32,133 nucleotides of DNA from Pseudoflavonifractor sp. MSJ-30 (lineage in GTDB: Bacteria > Bacillota > Clostridia > Oscillospirales > Oscillospiraceae). This document shows positions 15,226-23,127 of the stretch, piece by piece (the first letter of the stretch is position 1; each line of letters begins with the position of its first letter). The notes beneath the pieces are model-generated. The model had not been told where the DNA came from and ran no database searches. It was given only the letters and a program-made list of their open reading frames with translations. Position numbers and translations under genes: made by a program. The stretch lies in assembly GCF_018918045.1 (NCBI RefSeq), contig NZ_JAHLPU010000052.1, positions 1 through 32,133 of the forward strand, in the 5' to 3' direction.

Positions 15226-16368
15226 TCACCTGTGAATATAGATTAGCCGCTGGTCATCGGCTTGGTCGGCCCGGGCAATCTGCTCCCGGCCAAACAGACC
15301 ATACAGGGCATTGCACCGGCTTTCCAGCCGGGCATAGTGGGAATCATCTTTCCAGCCCAGATTCTTGCAGAAGTCGTTTCCCCGGAGAAGGGTTCTGCCT
15401 ACCTCGTCAAAGCCCAGAATTCTTGCGTAGGGGGCAGGGGAAGCCAAATCCGCCGCCGTAATGCCCAGAAAGGCACACAGGGCCATGCGGTTCAGCCGGG
15501 CGCGGGTGTAGCGCTTGGTTTTGACCCGGTTGAGAATATCTTCCAGGCTGGCTTCCTGACGGCTGGCTTTCATAAACCGCCGCCACAGTCCTTCTGAGCC
15601 ATAGGGCAGGGCTTCGAATTCCCTGTCCTCCATGGTCCGCAGCCGGTAGAGAATGGCCCGTTCCCCGGAGTGCAGCGTGTGGACCGGGGCAGAGCGAAAG
15701 CATTCTGCCGCCGGGGCCGGAATGTAGGAGAAATAATCCCTGTTCTTCTCTGCCAACGCCCGCAGAGAGGTAGCGGAGGGGTTCTCCGGATCCGGGCAGC
15801 AGTCGTGGTAGCTTCCCTGCCGGAAGATGGGATAGGGTTTCAGAGAACTTCCCAGTTCCAGAATGGCTTTGCAGTATTCTACCCCCAGAATGTCGTTGGG
15901 CTGCTCCAAAGGCGCACCGGAAAGGCCCATGGCTTCCAGCGCCTTTACCCGGGCGGTGGGAAAGCTGATTCCTGCGGCCAGGGCAAGCCGAAGCTGCTCG
16001 GGAAACCGGGGGCGCAGCAGGGCTTCCGCACATTGGGTCAGGGCTTCCGGGTCTGCCGTCTCACTGCCAAAGCAAAGCCGGTCACACAGCCCTGAGAGGA
16101 TCGATACCCCCGCCCGGGCAAAGCCCTCTGCCGAGGAAAGACTTCCGGTAACGGGCAGCTCCAACACCAGGTCAGCTCCACAGTTTAAGGCGGCCCGGGT
16201 CCTGATTTGCCGGTCAAAGAGGGCAGGGGAACCTCGCTGGACATAGTTTCCGCTCATCAGGCACACAATGGCCGTTTCTTCGCCAAATTCCTGCCGAATA
16301 AGGTCAAATTGCTTTTGGTGACCCTTGTGAAAGGGGTTATACTCACAAATAACGCCGACAATCGCCAA
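15226..16368 (-). CDS. tmcAL: tRNA(Met) cytidine acetate ligase (YlbM/TmcAL)
   Basis: The 380-residue protein begins with MAIVGVICEYNPFHKGHQKQ, which contains the nucleotidyltransferase HxGH motif, and continues with CLMSGNYVQRGSPALFDR and CGADLVLELPV, all typical of TmcAL. The enzyme uses ATP and acetate to make acetyl-AMP and acetylates the wobble cytidine (ac4C34) of elongator tRNA-Met. The start is a TTG preceded by a strong GGAGG at 8 bases. It is divergent from ackA across 129 bp. Downstream, the MBOAT gene begins 4 bp after its stop, so the two are probably co-transcribed. Confidence 0.92.
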   Translation of the reverse strand: MAIVGVICEYNPFHKGHQKQFDLIRQEFGEETAIVCLMSGNYVQRGSPALFDRQIRTRAALNCGADLVLELPVTGSLSSAEGFARAGVSILSGLCDRLCFGSETADPEALTQCAEALLRPRFPEQLRLALAAGISFPTARVKALEAMGLSGAPLEQPNDILGVEYCKAILELGSSLKPYPIFRQGSYHDCCPDPENPSATSLRALAEKNRDYFSYIPAPAAECFRSAPVHTLHSGERAILYRLRTMEDREFEALPYGSEGLWRRFMKASRQEASLEDILNRVKTKRYTRARLNRMALCAFLGITAADLASPAPYARILGFDEVGRTLLRGNDFCKNLGWKDDSHYARLESRCNALYGLFGREQIARADQADDQRLIYIHR

Positions 16369-16406
16369 AGTTTTTCCTCCAAAAGCAAAAAATTTTCAGA
16401 TAGGGG

Positions 16407-16435
16407 TTGAGAAACTGGGAAAGATGGAATATAAT
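16407..16435 (+). promoter_or_regulatory. Strong sigma-A promoter of ackA
   Basis: TTGAGA (16407-16412) and a perfect TATAAT (16430-16435) are 17 bp apart. Transcription would begin near 16442, and AGGAGG lies at 16484-16489, eight bases before the ackA start. The near-consensus promoter fits the high expression expected of acetate kinase in a fermenter. Confidence 0.88.
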
Positions 16436-16497
16436 AGCATCGATATTGTATCACAAATCAAAGCAAAAGAAAACAATATTTTTAGGAGGAGATTCCA

Positions 16498-17691
16498 ATG
16501 AACGTTTTGATTATCAACGCCGGCAGTTCTTCCCTGAAGTACCAGCTGATGAACCCCGAGACCGGGGACGTTGCTGCCAAGGGCCTGTGCGAGCGTATCT
16601 ACATTGACGGCCGTCTGACCCACAAGGTGGGCGACAAGAAGGTTGTCAAGGACATTCCCATGCCCACCCATTCCGAGGCTATTTCCGCGGTTCTGGACAT
16701 TCTTGTTGACCCTGTTGAGGGCGTCATCAAGTCCGTTGACGAGATCGATGCTGTAGGTCACCGCGTGCTGCACGGCGGCATGGAGTTCTCCGACTCCTGC
16801 ATCATCAACGACGAGGTCATCAAGGCCATCGAAAAGTGCATCCCTCTGGGCCCCCTGCATAACCCCGCCAACCTGATGGGCATTCGTGCCTGCCAGGCCG
16901 TTATGCCCAACACTCCCCAGGTTGCCGTGTTCGACACCGCTTTCCATATGACCATGCCCCCCAAGGCTTACCGCTATGCCATTCCCAAGGAGTACTATGA
17001 GAATGACGACATCCGCCGCTACGGCTTCCACGGCACCTCTCACAAGTATGTTGCCAAGCGTACCGCGGAGCTGGTCGGCAAGAAGAACTTTAAGATGGTC
17101 AACTGCCATCTGGGCAACGGTTCCTCCCTGTCCGCCATCAAGGACGGCAAGTGCATGGATACCTCCATGGGCTTGTCCCCTCTGGCCGGTGTGCCTATGG
17201 GTACCCGCTCCGGTGACATCGATGCCTGCGTTGTGCAGTTCATCTGCAACAAGTACAACATGAGCGTGGACGACTGCCTGACCATGCTGAACAAGAAGTC
17301 CGGTATGCTGGCCCTGTCCGGTGTGTCCTCCGACTTCCGTGATCTGGGCGAGGGCGCCGAGAAGGGCAACGAGGACTGCGTTCTGGCTCTGGAGAAGTTC
17401 TCCTACGAAGTCGCCAAGTACGTGGGCGCTTACGCCGCCGCTCTGAACGGCATCGATGTGCTGACCTTCACCGCCGGTGTGGGCGAGAACGACGGCCTGG
17501 TCCGGGCTATGGTCTGCGACTACCTGGGCTTCATGGGTGTCAAGCTGGATCCCGAGCTGAACAAGTCCCGCGGCAAGGAAATGGTCATTTCCACCCCCGA
17601 CTCCAAGGTTCAGGTCTGGGTGGTTCCCACCAACGAAGAGCTGATGATCGCTCAGGATACCGCTGAGCTGGTCAACGCCGCCAAGAAGTAA
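16498..17691 (+). CDS. ackA: Acetate kinase
   Basis: The 397-residue enzyme has the usual length and all family motifs: MNVLIINAGSSSLKYQL at the N-terminus, GHRVLHGG, VFDTAFHMTMP, HLGNGSSLSAI, DTSMGLSPLAGVPMGTRSGD and the C-terminal FTAGVGEN. It converts acetyl phosphate and ADP to acetate and ATP, the last energy-conserving step of mixed-acid fermentation. A strong Shine-Dalgarno and promoter precede it. Its codons are strongly biased (mostly C- or T-ending with few rare codons), unlike flanking genes, which agrees with high expression. No phosphotransacetylase gene is adjacent. An intergenic repeat begins 14 bp after the stop. Confidence 0.98.
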   Translation: MNVLIINAGSSSLKYQLMNPETGDVAAKGLCERIYIDGRLTHKVGDKKVVKDIPMPTHSEAISAVLDILVDPVEGVIKSVDEIDAVGHRVLHGGMEFSDSCIINDEVIKAIEKCIPLGPLHNPANLMGIRACQAVMPNTPQVAVFDTAFHMTMPPKAYRYAIPKEYYENDDIRRYGFHGTSHKYVAKRTAELVGKKNFKMVNCHLGNGSSLSAIKDGKCMDTSMGLSPLAGVPMGTRSGDIDACVVQFICNKYNMSVDDCLTMLNKKSGMLALSGVSSDFRDLGEGAEKGNEDCVLALEKFSYEVAKYVGAYAAALNGIDVLTFTAGVGENDGLVRAMVCDYLGFMGVKLDPELNKSRGKEMVISTPDSKVQVWVVPTNEELMIAQDTAELVNAAKK

Positions 17692-17705
17692 ATAGTAAGC
17701 CAAAG

Positions 17706-17877
17706 GGGCTGTTAGAGAAGTATGTCGCTGCGAGCCAGTGACCGATGTCACTGGCGTGGCAGCCCCCCGGTTGAATGAAAATAGCTTGGTTTTACTACCA
17801 AGATGTTCAAAAATCCGGGGGATTGCCACACCAGCGTGCGCGCTGGTTCGCAATGACAGTGCGTTTTCTAACAGCCC
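17706..17877. mobile_element. MITE-like inverted-repeat element, copy C, inverted and with different ends
   Basis: GGGCTGTTAGA (17706-17716) is inverted at TCTAACAGCCC (17867-17877). Inside, the core is the same as in copies A and B but in the opposite orientation: the CCAGTGAC/GTCACTGG hairpin is on the left and the CCAGC...GCTGG hairpin on the right. The left arm is more diverged (TGTCGCTGCGAGCCAG), while the right arm is intact. It has no transposase. It fills the gap between ackA and pepT and may end ackA transcription. The ends differ from copy A at the bases after GGGGCTGT. Confidence 0.72.
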
Positions 17878-17915
17878 TTTTTCCGTTATCATTCATCAAA
17901 GAAAGGAAGACCAAC

Positions 17916-19121
17916 ATGGAATCAGTCGAAAAGCGCTTCCTGCGCTATGTAAGCTACGAAACCACTTCGGATGAGATGTCCGAAACCTGCCCCTCTACCG
18001 CAAATCAGAAGGTTCTGGCCGCTGCCATTGTGGAGGAAATGAAGAGCATGGGCATTGCCGATGCCCATATGGACGAAAACGGTTATGTCTACGGCACGGT
18101 TCCCGGCGACGAGAGCCTGCCCACCATCGGCCTGATTGCCCACATGGATACCGCTCCGGATGCCAGCGGCGCCAATATCAAGGCCCGGATCGTGGAATTC
18201 AACGGGGGAGATATCCTGCTGAATGAGGAAAAGGGCATCTATCTCCGGGAGCGTGATTACGCGTCTCTGTCCCACAACAAGGGCAAGCACCTGATCGTCA
18301 CCGACGGCACGACCCTGCTGGGCGCGGACGACAAGGCCGGTGTGGCGGAAATTCTGACTGCCGCCGAAATTCTGCTGCGGGAGGGCGGCAAGCACGCCAC
18401 CCTGAAAATCGGCTTTACCCCCGATGAGGAAATCGGCCGGGGCGCGGACAGGTTTGATGTAAAGGGCTTCGGCGCGGACTATGCCTACACCGCCGACGGC
18501 GGCACAGTGGGCGAAATTGAATATGAGAACTTCAACGCCGCTTCCGCCTGCGTTACCTTCCATGGCCTGAATATCCATCCCGGCTCCGCCAAGGACAAGA
18601 TGGTGAATTCCCAGTATATCGCCATGGAATACCAGAGCCTGCTGCCCGCCGCCCAGAAGCCGGAATATACGGATGGCCACGAGGGCTTCATCCACCTGAC
18701 CGATATGCAGGGCGAGGTGGAAAACAGCCGGCTGCGCTATATCATCCGGGATCACGACATGGCGAAATTCCAGGAGAAGAAGCGTCTGATGGCCGCCATT
18801 GCCGATTTTCTGAACGACAAGTACGGCGCGGGCACAGTGGAGATTCAGCTTCGGGACAGCTACTTCAACATGCGGGAAAAAATCGAGCCCTGCATGGAGA
18901 TCGTGGAACGGGCCAAGAATGCCATGCGTCAGGCGGGGATGGACCCCAGAGAGGTCCCGGTCCGCGGCGGTACCGACGGCGCGAGACTATCCTTCGAGGG
19001 TCTGCCCTGTCCCAACCTCTGCACCGGCGGCGAAAACTACCACGGCCGCTTTGAGTATATCCCCGTGGAGGATATGCATCAGTGCGTCCGGATGCTGGTG
19101 AACATTCTGCGGATGGTGTAA
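17916..19121 (+). CDS. pepT: Peptidase T (tripeptide aminopeptidase)
   Basis: The 401-residue protein is of normal length for PepT, an M20 family zinc peptidase that removes N-terminal residues from tripeptides in the cytoplasm. Recognisable motifs are GLIAHMDTAPDASG (zinc His and Asp), TLLGADDKAGVAEI (bridging Asp), GFTPDEEIGRGADRFD (catalytic Glu pair) and the C-terminal GGENYHGRFEYIP. I chose ATG 17916 with AAAGGAAG just before; the open frame extends to 17775, but that part is read from the repeat. It is monocistronic as far as can be seen and does not share a promoter with DUF4317. Confidence 0.97.
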   Translation: MESVEKRFLRYVSYETTSDEMSETCPSTANQKVLAAAIVEEMKSMGIADAHMDENGYVYGTVPGDESLPTIGLIAHMDTAPDASGANIKARIVEFNGGDILLNEEKGIYLRERDYASLSHNKGKHLIVTDGTTLLGADDKAGVAEILTAAEILLREGGKHATLKIGFTPDEEIGRGADRFDVKGFGADYAYTADGGTVGEIEYENFNAASACVTFHGLNIHPGSAKDKMVNSQYIAMEYQSLLPAAQKPEYTDGHEGFIHLTDMQGEVENSRLRYIIRDHDMAKFQEKKRLMAAIADFLNDKYGAGTVEIQLRDSYFNMREKIEPCMEIVERAKNAMRQAGMDPREVPVRGGTDGARLSFEGLPCPNLCTGGENYHGRFEYIPVEDMHQCVRMLVNILRMV

Positions 19122-19135
19122 CTTCCTTTTTGTAC

Positions 19136-19164
19136 TGGATTTTTCCGAACACCTGTGCTATAAT
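19136..19164 (+). promoter_or_regulatory. Promoter before the DUF4317 gene
   Basis: A perfect TATAAT (19159-19164) has TGGATT (19136-19141), a weak -35, 17 bp upstream. The start of transcription would be close to 19171, 28 nt before the start codon. Confidence 0.6.
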
Positions 19165-19198
19165 GGCCAAGCATTTCGTACAAAAGCGAGGTTAAACC

Positions 19199-20356
19199 AT
19201 GAACGACAAGGAAATCGGCGAGATCCGCCGCCATCTGCGGCGGGATCGCAGCAATATTACGAAAATCTACGGCTGCTTTGTCAATGACAATAAGGAGATC
19301 ATCACGGAATTCAGCCAAAGCACCGGCATCATGCTCGAGAACGAGGGGGACAAGTATTTTGCCCTCTTCAAGCGGGTGCTTTCCGGCGCCATCGGCAAGA
19401 ATCTGATCGATATCACCTTCAAGACCTCCCAGGTGGCGAACAGCCCCGAGCACAAGCTGCTGATGGATCTGCGCGCTTCCAAGCTGGCGGACGATGAGCT
19501 GCTGCACGGATTTTTCCAGAAAATCATCGACTCCGTGGTTATGGAGGGCAATTATCTGATCCTTATGGGCTGCGACAGCTACGATGTGCCCTTTAAGGGC
19601 AAGGACGATCTGTCCGACTCCGACAAGTCCGAAGAGGTGTACACTTACATTGTCTGCGCCATCTGCCCGGTCAAGCAGACCAAGCCGAATCTGCACTATG
19701 TCCCCGAGGAAAAGCTCTTCCACGATGGGGCTATGAACCAGCCGGTCAGTGCCCCGGTACTGGGCTTCCTGTTCCCGGCCTTTGACAACCGGGCTACGAA
19801 CATTTATAATGCCCTGTACTACACCCACGACATCAAGGTCAGTCAGGACGCGCTCATTGAGGCTCTGTTCAATACCCCTGTCCCCATGCCCGCCGCCGAG
19901 CAGAAAAAATGCTTTGAGTCACTGCTGACCACGGCCCTGGGGGAGGAGTGCAATCTGGACGTTGTGCAGACCGTTCATGACCAGCTGTGCCAGCGCATTG
20001 AGCTGCACAAGGAGGCCAAGGTCCCGGAGCCTTTGATGATTGCCAAGGCGGACGTCAAGGAAGCGCTGGCCTCCTGCGGCGTATCCGAGGAGCATCTGGC
20101 GAAGTTCAGCGTGGACTATGACGAGACCTTCGGCTTTGAAGCGGACCTGCATCCCAAAAACATCATCGACAGCAAGCGCTTTGAAATCAAGACCCCGGAT
20201 GTGTCCATCAAGGTGGACCCCACCCGGAGTGATCTCATCGAGACAAGGGTCATCGGCGGCGTGAAGTACATCATGATCTGCGCCGATGAAAATGTTGAGG
20301 TCAACGGCGTCAGCATCCATATTGACGAAGAGAAAAAGGAACCCGCGCAGGTATAA
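19199..20356 (+). CDS. DUF4317 family protein of unknown function
   Basis: The 385-residue protein, starting MNDKEIGEIRRHLRRDRSNI with GCFVNDNKEII near residue 25, is recognised as the DUF4317 family found widely in clostridia. It has no membrane segment or signal peptide, so it should be cytoplasmic. The first 160 residues are helical in appearance, and the C-terminal third carries FEIKTPDVSIKVDPTRSDLI. No catalytic motif is recognisable and I do not assign a function. It has its own promoter, a GAGG ribosome site, and a terminator shared with the convergent kinase gene, so its genomic context says little about its job. Confidence 0.85.
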   Translation: MNDKEIGEIRRHLRRDRSNITKIYGCFVNDNKEIITEFSQSTGIMLENEGDKYFALFKRVLSGAIGKNLIDITFKTSQVANSPEHKLLMDLRASKLADDELLHGFFQKIIDSVVMEGNYLILMGCDSYDVPFKGKDDLSDSDKSEEVYTYIVCAICPVKQTKPNLHYVPEEKLFHDGAMNQPVSAPVLGFLFPAFDNRATNIYNALYYTHDIKVSQDALIEALFNTPVPMPAAEQKKCFESLLTTALGEECNLDVVQTVHDQLCQRIELHKEAKVPEPLMIAKADVKEALASCGVSEEHLAKFSVDYDETFGFEADLHPKNIIDSKRFEIKTPDVSIKVDPTRSDLIETRVIGGVKYIMICADENVEVNGVSIHIDEEKKEPAQV

Positions 20357-20361
20357 AAAAG

Positions 20362-20385
20362 TCCCGCAGCCAAACGGCTGCGGGA
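20362..20385. terminator. Bidirectional Rho-independent terminator
   Basis: TCCCGCAGCC (20362-20371) pairs with GGCTGCGGGA (20376-20385) around an AAAC loop. On the minus strand it is followed by six T, and the plus strand has only a weak T-rich tail. It serves two convergent genes, DUF4317 and the cytidylate kinase-like gene. Confidence 0.88.
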
Positions 20386-20399
20386 TCAATTTCTATCGC

Positions 20400-21014
20400 T
20401 TACTTTTTCTTGGACTGCTCGATTGCGTTGATGATGATCTGGGCGCACTGATCAAAGCCCAGAGTGCTGGAACGCAGGCAGAGGTCATAGTTCTGTGCCT
20501 GACCCCAGGTGCGGCCGGTGTAGTGCTGGTAGTTCACCCGGCGGCGCTTGTCTTTTTCGTTCAGACGCTGCTCGGGGGTCTTATCGGTCTCGCCGTAGAG
20601 CTCTACGATGTGCTTCTCCCGGAATTCCCGATCAGCGCTGACATAGATGTGCAACGCGTCAGCCCGGTCCTTCAGGATATAGTCCGCATTCCGGCCTACG
20701 ATGACGCAGGGGCCCTTGTCAGCCAGCTGCAAAATAACGTTGCACTGGGCGTTCCACAGATAGTCTGCCGTGGACAGGCCGTTCATGATGCCGGGCACGC
20801 CCTGGGGCGCGAAGGCATAGGAGAACACACTGCCGCTGGGGGAGTGCTCAGAATGCTCTTCCACGAATTTCGGCGCGAAGCCGGATTCTTTTGCAATATC
20901 TTCAACGAGTTTGCCGTCATAGAAAGGAATCCCCAGTTTATCCGCGACCAAATGGCCAATGGTACGTCCACCGGCACCAAACTCACGGCTGATGGTAATG
21001 ATTTTCTTTTCCAT
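20400..21014 (-). CDS. Cytidylate kinase-like protein
   Basis: The 204-residue protein begins MEKKIITISREFGAGGRTIG, where SREFGAGGRTIG is the P-loop region of the cytidylate kinase-like family (Pfam Cytidylate_kin2). It further has GPCVIVGRNADYIL and the Arg-rich lid segment NEKDKRRRVNYQHYTGR. The fold is that of nucleoside monophosphate kinases, but members of this group are not proven CMP kinases, so the substrate is left open. The ATG at 21014 has GGAGGCGATGTT before it. It is transcribed alone from a strong promoter and shares its terminator with DUF4317. Confidence 0.9.
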   Translation of the reverse strand: MEKKIITISREFGAGGRTIGHLVADKLGIPFYDGKLVEDIAKESGFAPKFVEEHSEHSPSGSVFSYAFAPQGVPGIMNGLSTADYLWNAQCNVILQLADKGPCVIVGRNADYILKDRADALHIYVSADREFREKHIVELYGETDKTPEQRLNEKDKRRRVNYQHYTGRTWGQAQNYDLCLRSSTLGFDQCAQIIINAIEQSKKK

Positions 21015-21048
21015 AACATCGCCTCCAATGCGTTTTTTTGATACCTAC

Positions 21049-21077
21049 ATTATAGTCAATTTGACGGGAAAAGTCAA
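21049..21077 (-). promoter_or_regulatory. Strong promoter of the cytidylate kinase-like gene
   Basis: On the minus strand, TTGACT (plus-strand 21072-21077) and TATAAT (21049-21054) are separated by 17 bp, near the full consensus. Transcription would begin about 28 nt before the ATG at 21014. Confidence 0.88.
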
Positions 21078-21121
21078 TCCGTCATAGCCCATGCCGGGAA
21101 AATTTACAAAAGGGCTTTCTC

Positions 21122-22768
21122 TCAGGCCAGGGTTTCCAGGGCCGCGTGAATCCTTGCGGTGGTACGGTCCTTCCCCAGCAGCTGCATAACGGTGTACAGA
21201 TCCGGGGAGTTGGTTTTACCGGTAACAGCCAGACGCAGGAAGGTGGAAACGTCCGCCACGGTGCCGGGATAGGCTTCGGGATCCTGCTTGTAGGCCTTCA
21301 TATCGGTGGTAAAGCCGATGGCCTCCGTAATGGCTTTGACCTTGTTGAACCAGACAACGGAATCATCCGCCATGTCAAAGCTCTCCAGAAAACGTTTCAG
21401 CACATCGGCAATCACCGCTTTGTCAAACTTCGCGTCAAATACGGGCTGTTCCAGGTATTCGTCATAGAAGAAGCCCATGTAGTCCCGGGCGTCCTTCCAG
21501 GTAGCCAGATCTTTTCTGGGTTTCCTGCCGCCCCGGCCGATGGCCAGGATGGCCTTGGCATAGGAGGGATCTGCCTCCAGCTTTTCGGCAAAGTCCGGCT
21601 GGAATTCTTCTGCCCACCCGGTAAGCTGGGCGTAAACATCCTCGGCGCTCATGCGGGAAATGACATTCTTGGAAACATCAATGAGCTTGGCGTAATCAAA
21701 CAGGGAGCCCGCGGGATTCAGCTTCTTGGGGCTGAAGGGGAAGGTATCGATGTCCGCGTCGGGATTGGCCCGCCGCCAGTCCTCAAAGTTGGAGTTCAGC
21801 ACGGTCATCAGGTATTCCCGCATGGCGCTGGTGGAGAAGCCCTCCGCCTTGTAGTAGGTCAGCGCCAGTTCCGGGTCTTTCCGCTTGGAGAGCTTCCGCT
21901 TGGAATTGCCGTCCATCTTCATGAGAGGTCCAATATGGACGTACTTGGGCAGCTTAAAGCCCAGAGCCTGGAACAGCTGGATATGGAAGGGCAGGGTGGA
22001 CAGCCACTCGTCGCCCCGGACCACATGGGTGGTGCGCATCAGGTGGTCGTCCACGGCGTGGGCAAAGTGATAGGTGGGAATGCCGTCGGATTTCAGCAGC
22101 ACATGGTCCACGTTGTTCTCCGTAATGGTCAGCTTGCCCTTTACCAGGTCGTCAAATTTGAACTGGTGCTCAATGGAGCCCGTAGAGCGGAAGCGGAGCA
22201 CCCAGGGGTTACCCGCTGCCAGCTGTTCCCTGATTTCCTCCATGCTCCGGTCACGCCAGACGGCATAGGGGCCGTAGTAGCCGGTGGTCTCCTTGTTGGC
22301 CTCCTGCTTTTCCCGCATGGCGGTCAGCTCCTCTTCCGTGCAGAAGCAGGGGTAGGCCTTGCCCTCGGAAACCAGCTTTTTGGCGTACACATGGTAAATG
22401 TCCGCCCGCTGGCGCTGCCGGTAGGGGCCGTAATTGCCGAAGTCGCCGTCAATGGTGGCGCCTTCGTCGAAGTGGATGTTGTAGTGCTTCAGAGATTCAA
22501 TCAGAACCTCCACGGCTCCGGGAACCTCCCGTTTGGCATCGGTGTCTTCTACACGCAGGAACAGAACGCCGCCCGACCGGTGGGCCATCCGCTCGGAGAT
22601 CATGCCCTGTACCAGGTTGCCCAGGTGCACGAAACCCGTGGGAGAGGGGGCCATTCGGGTAACGACCGCCCCTTCGGGCAGGTTTCTCGGCGGAAACCGC
22701 TCCTCCAGTGCTTCAGGCGTGTCGGTCACATCCGGAAACAAAAGCTCAGCAAGTGCTTGATAATCCAT
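21122..22768 (-). CDS. gltX: Glutamyl-tRNA synthetase
   Basis: The 548-residue class I synthetase joins glutamate to tRNA-Glu. The catalytic domain has TRMAPSPTGFVHLGN (residues 37-51, the HIGH element in the form HLGN), FLRVEDTDAKR (70-80), YHFAHAVDDHLM and the KMSKS element as KLSKR (292-296). The C-terminal half (about 330-548) is the anticodon-binding region. It is some 60 residues longer than the usual 480-490. I chose ATG 22768, which follows AGAGGTAG; the frame extends to 22906 through the promoter region and is not coding there. The missing amidotransferase or glutaminyl-tRNA synthetase, if any, is elsewhere. Confidence 0.96.
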   Translation of the reverse strand: MDYQALAELLFPDVTDTPEALEERFPPRNLPEGAVVTRMAPSPTGFVHLGNLVQGMISERMAHRSGGVLFLRVEDTDAKREVPGAVEVLIESLKHYNIHFDEGATIDGDFGNYGPYRQRQRADIYHVYAKKLVSEGKAYPCFCTEEELTAMREKQEANKETTGYYGPYAVWRDRSMEEIREQLAAGNPWVLRFRSTGSIEHQFKFDDLVKGKLTITENNVDHVLLKSDGIPTYHFAHAVDDHLMRTTHVVRGDEWLSTLPFHIQLFQALGFKLPKYVHIGPLMKMDGNSKRKLSKRKDPELALTYYKAEGFSTSAMREYLMTVLNSNFEDWRRANPDADIDTFPFSPKKLNPAGSLFDYAKLIDVSKNVISRMSAEDVYAQLTGWAEEFQPDFAEKLEADPSYAKAILAIGRGGRKPRKDLATWKDARDYMGFFYDEYLEQPVFDAKFDKAVIADVLKRFLESFDMADDSVVWFNKVKAITEAIGFTTDMKAYKQDPEAYPGTVADVSTFLRLAVTGKTNSPDLYTVMQLLGKDRTTARIHAALETLA

Positions 22769-22802
22769 AGAATCTACCTCTTTGTATAAAAATCTAGCAT
22801 AG

Positions 22803-22831
22803 AGTATACCATATTGTGCCGGAGAAATCAA
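22803..22831 (-). promoter_or_regulatory. Promoter of gltX
   Basis: On the minus strand, TTGATT (plus-strand 22826-22831) and TATACT (22803-22808) are 17 bp apart. Transcription would begin near 22796, 28 nt before the ATG. It lies back to back with the promoter of the structured RNA. Confidence 0.85.
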
Positions 22832-22842
22832 TTCAAAAGCGC

Positions 22843-22871
22843 TTGACTTTTCAAAAAGATGGTGATAGGAT
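22843..22871 (+). promoter_or_regulatory. Promoter of the structured RNA between gltX and trpS
   Basis: TTGACT (22843-22848) and TAGGAT (22866-22871) are 17 bp apart. The -35 is good and the -10 matches four of six positions. Transcription would begin near 22878 and run into the structured region. Confidence 0.7.
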
Positions 22872-22877
22872 AAGGAA

Positions 22878-23060
22878 AAATCAGGGAGGTAATGGCAATG
22901 CTGCATGTTTCCAATTTGTTCGCGGCGTGGCTCGTGTGGGCTTGGTGGCCTGGAAACGAGCTTACATTGTCATGCCCGGATTTTTGAGAAGGTTTCTCAA
23001 AATGTGAAAAGCAATGTCGGTGTAGGCCTGAAAGTTGGTCTGTGCCGATTTTTTTATTTT
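22878..23060 (+). ncRNA. Structured small RNA with its own promoter and terminator; 6S RNA is a candidate identity
   Basis: About 180 nt lie between a promoter and a terminator with no convincing protein. Pairings visible are GCTCGT/ACGAGC (one near 22936, the other about 22958), a hairpin TTTTGAGAA-ggt-TTCTCAAAA (about 22984-23004), flanking ACATTG/CAATGT, a long-range pair CCAATTT/AAGTTGG that would close the molecule, and a 12-bp terminator. Length, a rod-like outline and a free-standing unit fit 6S RNA, the RNA polymerase regulator, but I cannot see an unambiguous 6S consensus. A trpS leader is less likely, because trpS has its own promoter after the terminator and no T-box sequence is found. 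Confidence 0.55.
23018..23060 (+). terminator. Terminator of the structured RNA
   Basis: TCGGTGTAGGCC pairs with GGTCTGTGCCGA (12 bp with four wobble pairs) around a TGAAAGTT loop, followed by TTTTTTT-A-TTTT. This ends the small RNA before the trpS promoter. The same 3' strand can alternatively pair with the 5' part of the RNA. Confidence 0.75.
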
Positions 23061-23070
23061 GAGAATTCTC

Positions 23071-23099
23071 TTGCGTAACCAATTTTGCTATGATAAAAT
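23071..23099 (+). promoter_or_regulatory. Promoter of trpS
   Basis: TTGCGT (23071-23076) and TAAAAT (23094-23099) are 17 bp apart. Transcription would start near 23106, leaving a short leader of about 22 nt before the trpS ATG, so there is no room for a T-box or attenuator. Confidence 0.72.
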
Positions 23100-23127
23100 G
23101 AAGAAAACGAAAAAGGAAGCGTTTATT

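Noticed and set aside
6958..17877. CRISPR array
   Set aside because: The three repeats are kilobases apart, inverted in one case, and have no spacers or cas genes.
16396..17892. A 498-residue open frame antisense to ackA
   Set aside because: It is the complement of a strongly codon-biased gene and reads as a Gly/His/Val/Gln-rich protein without any domain. It also runs through the intergenic repeat.
21146..22789. Long open frame antisense to gltX, and similar frames at 3385-4872, 4641-6179, 9011-10888 and 25576-26910
   Set aside because: They are GC-rich shadow frames opposite genes with clear motifs, have no ribosome site of note and resemble no family.
22816..23007. 63-residue frame within the structured RNA
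   Set aside because: Its start lies in the promoter, the composition is unlike any protein and it overlaps the paired structure.
22878..23127. T-box leader of trpS
   Set aside because: No T-box sequence or specifier loop is seen, and trpS has its own promoter after the terminator, leaving about 22 nt of leader.
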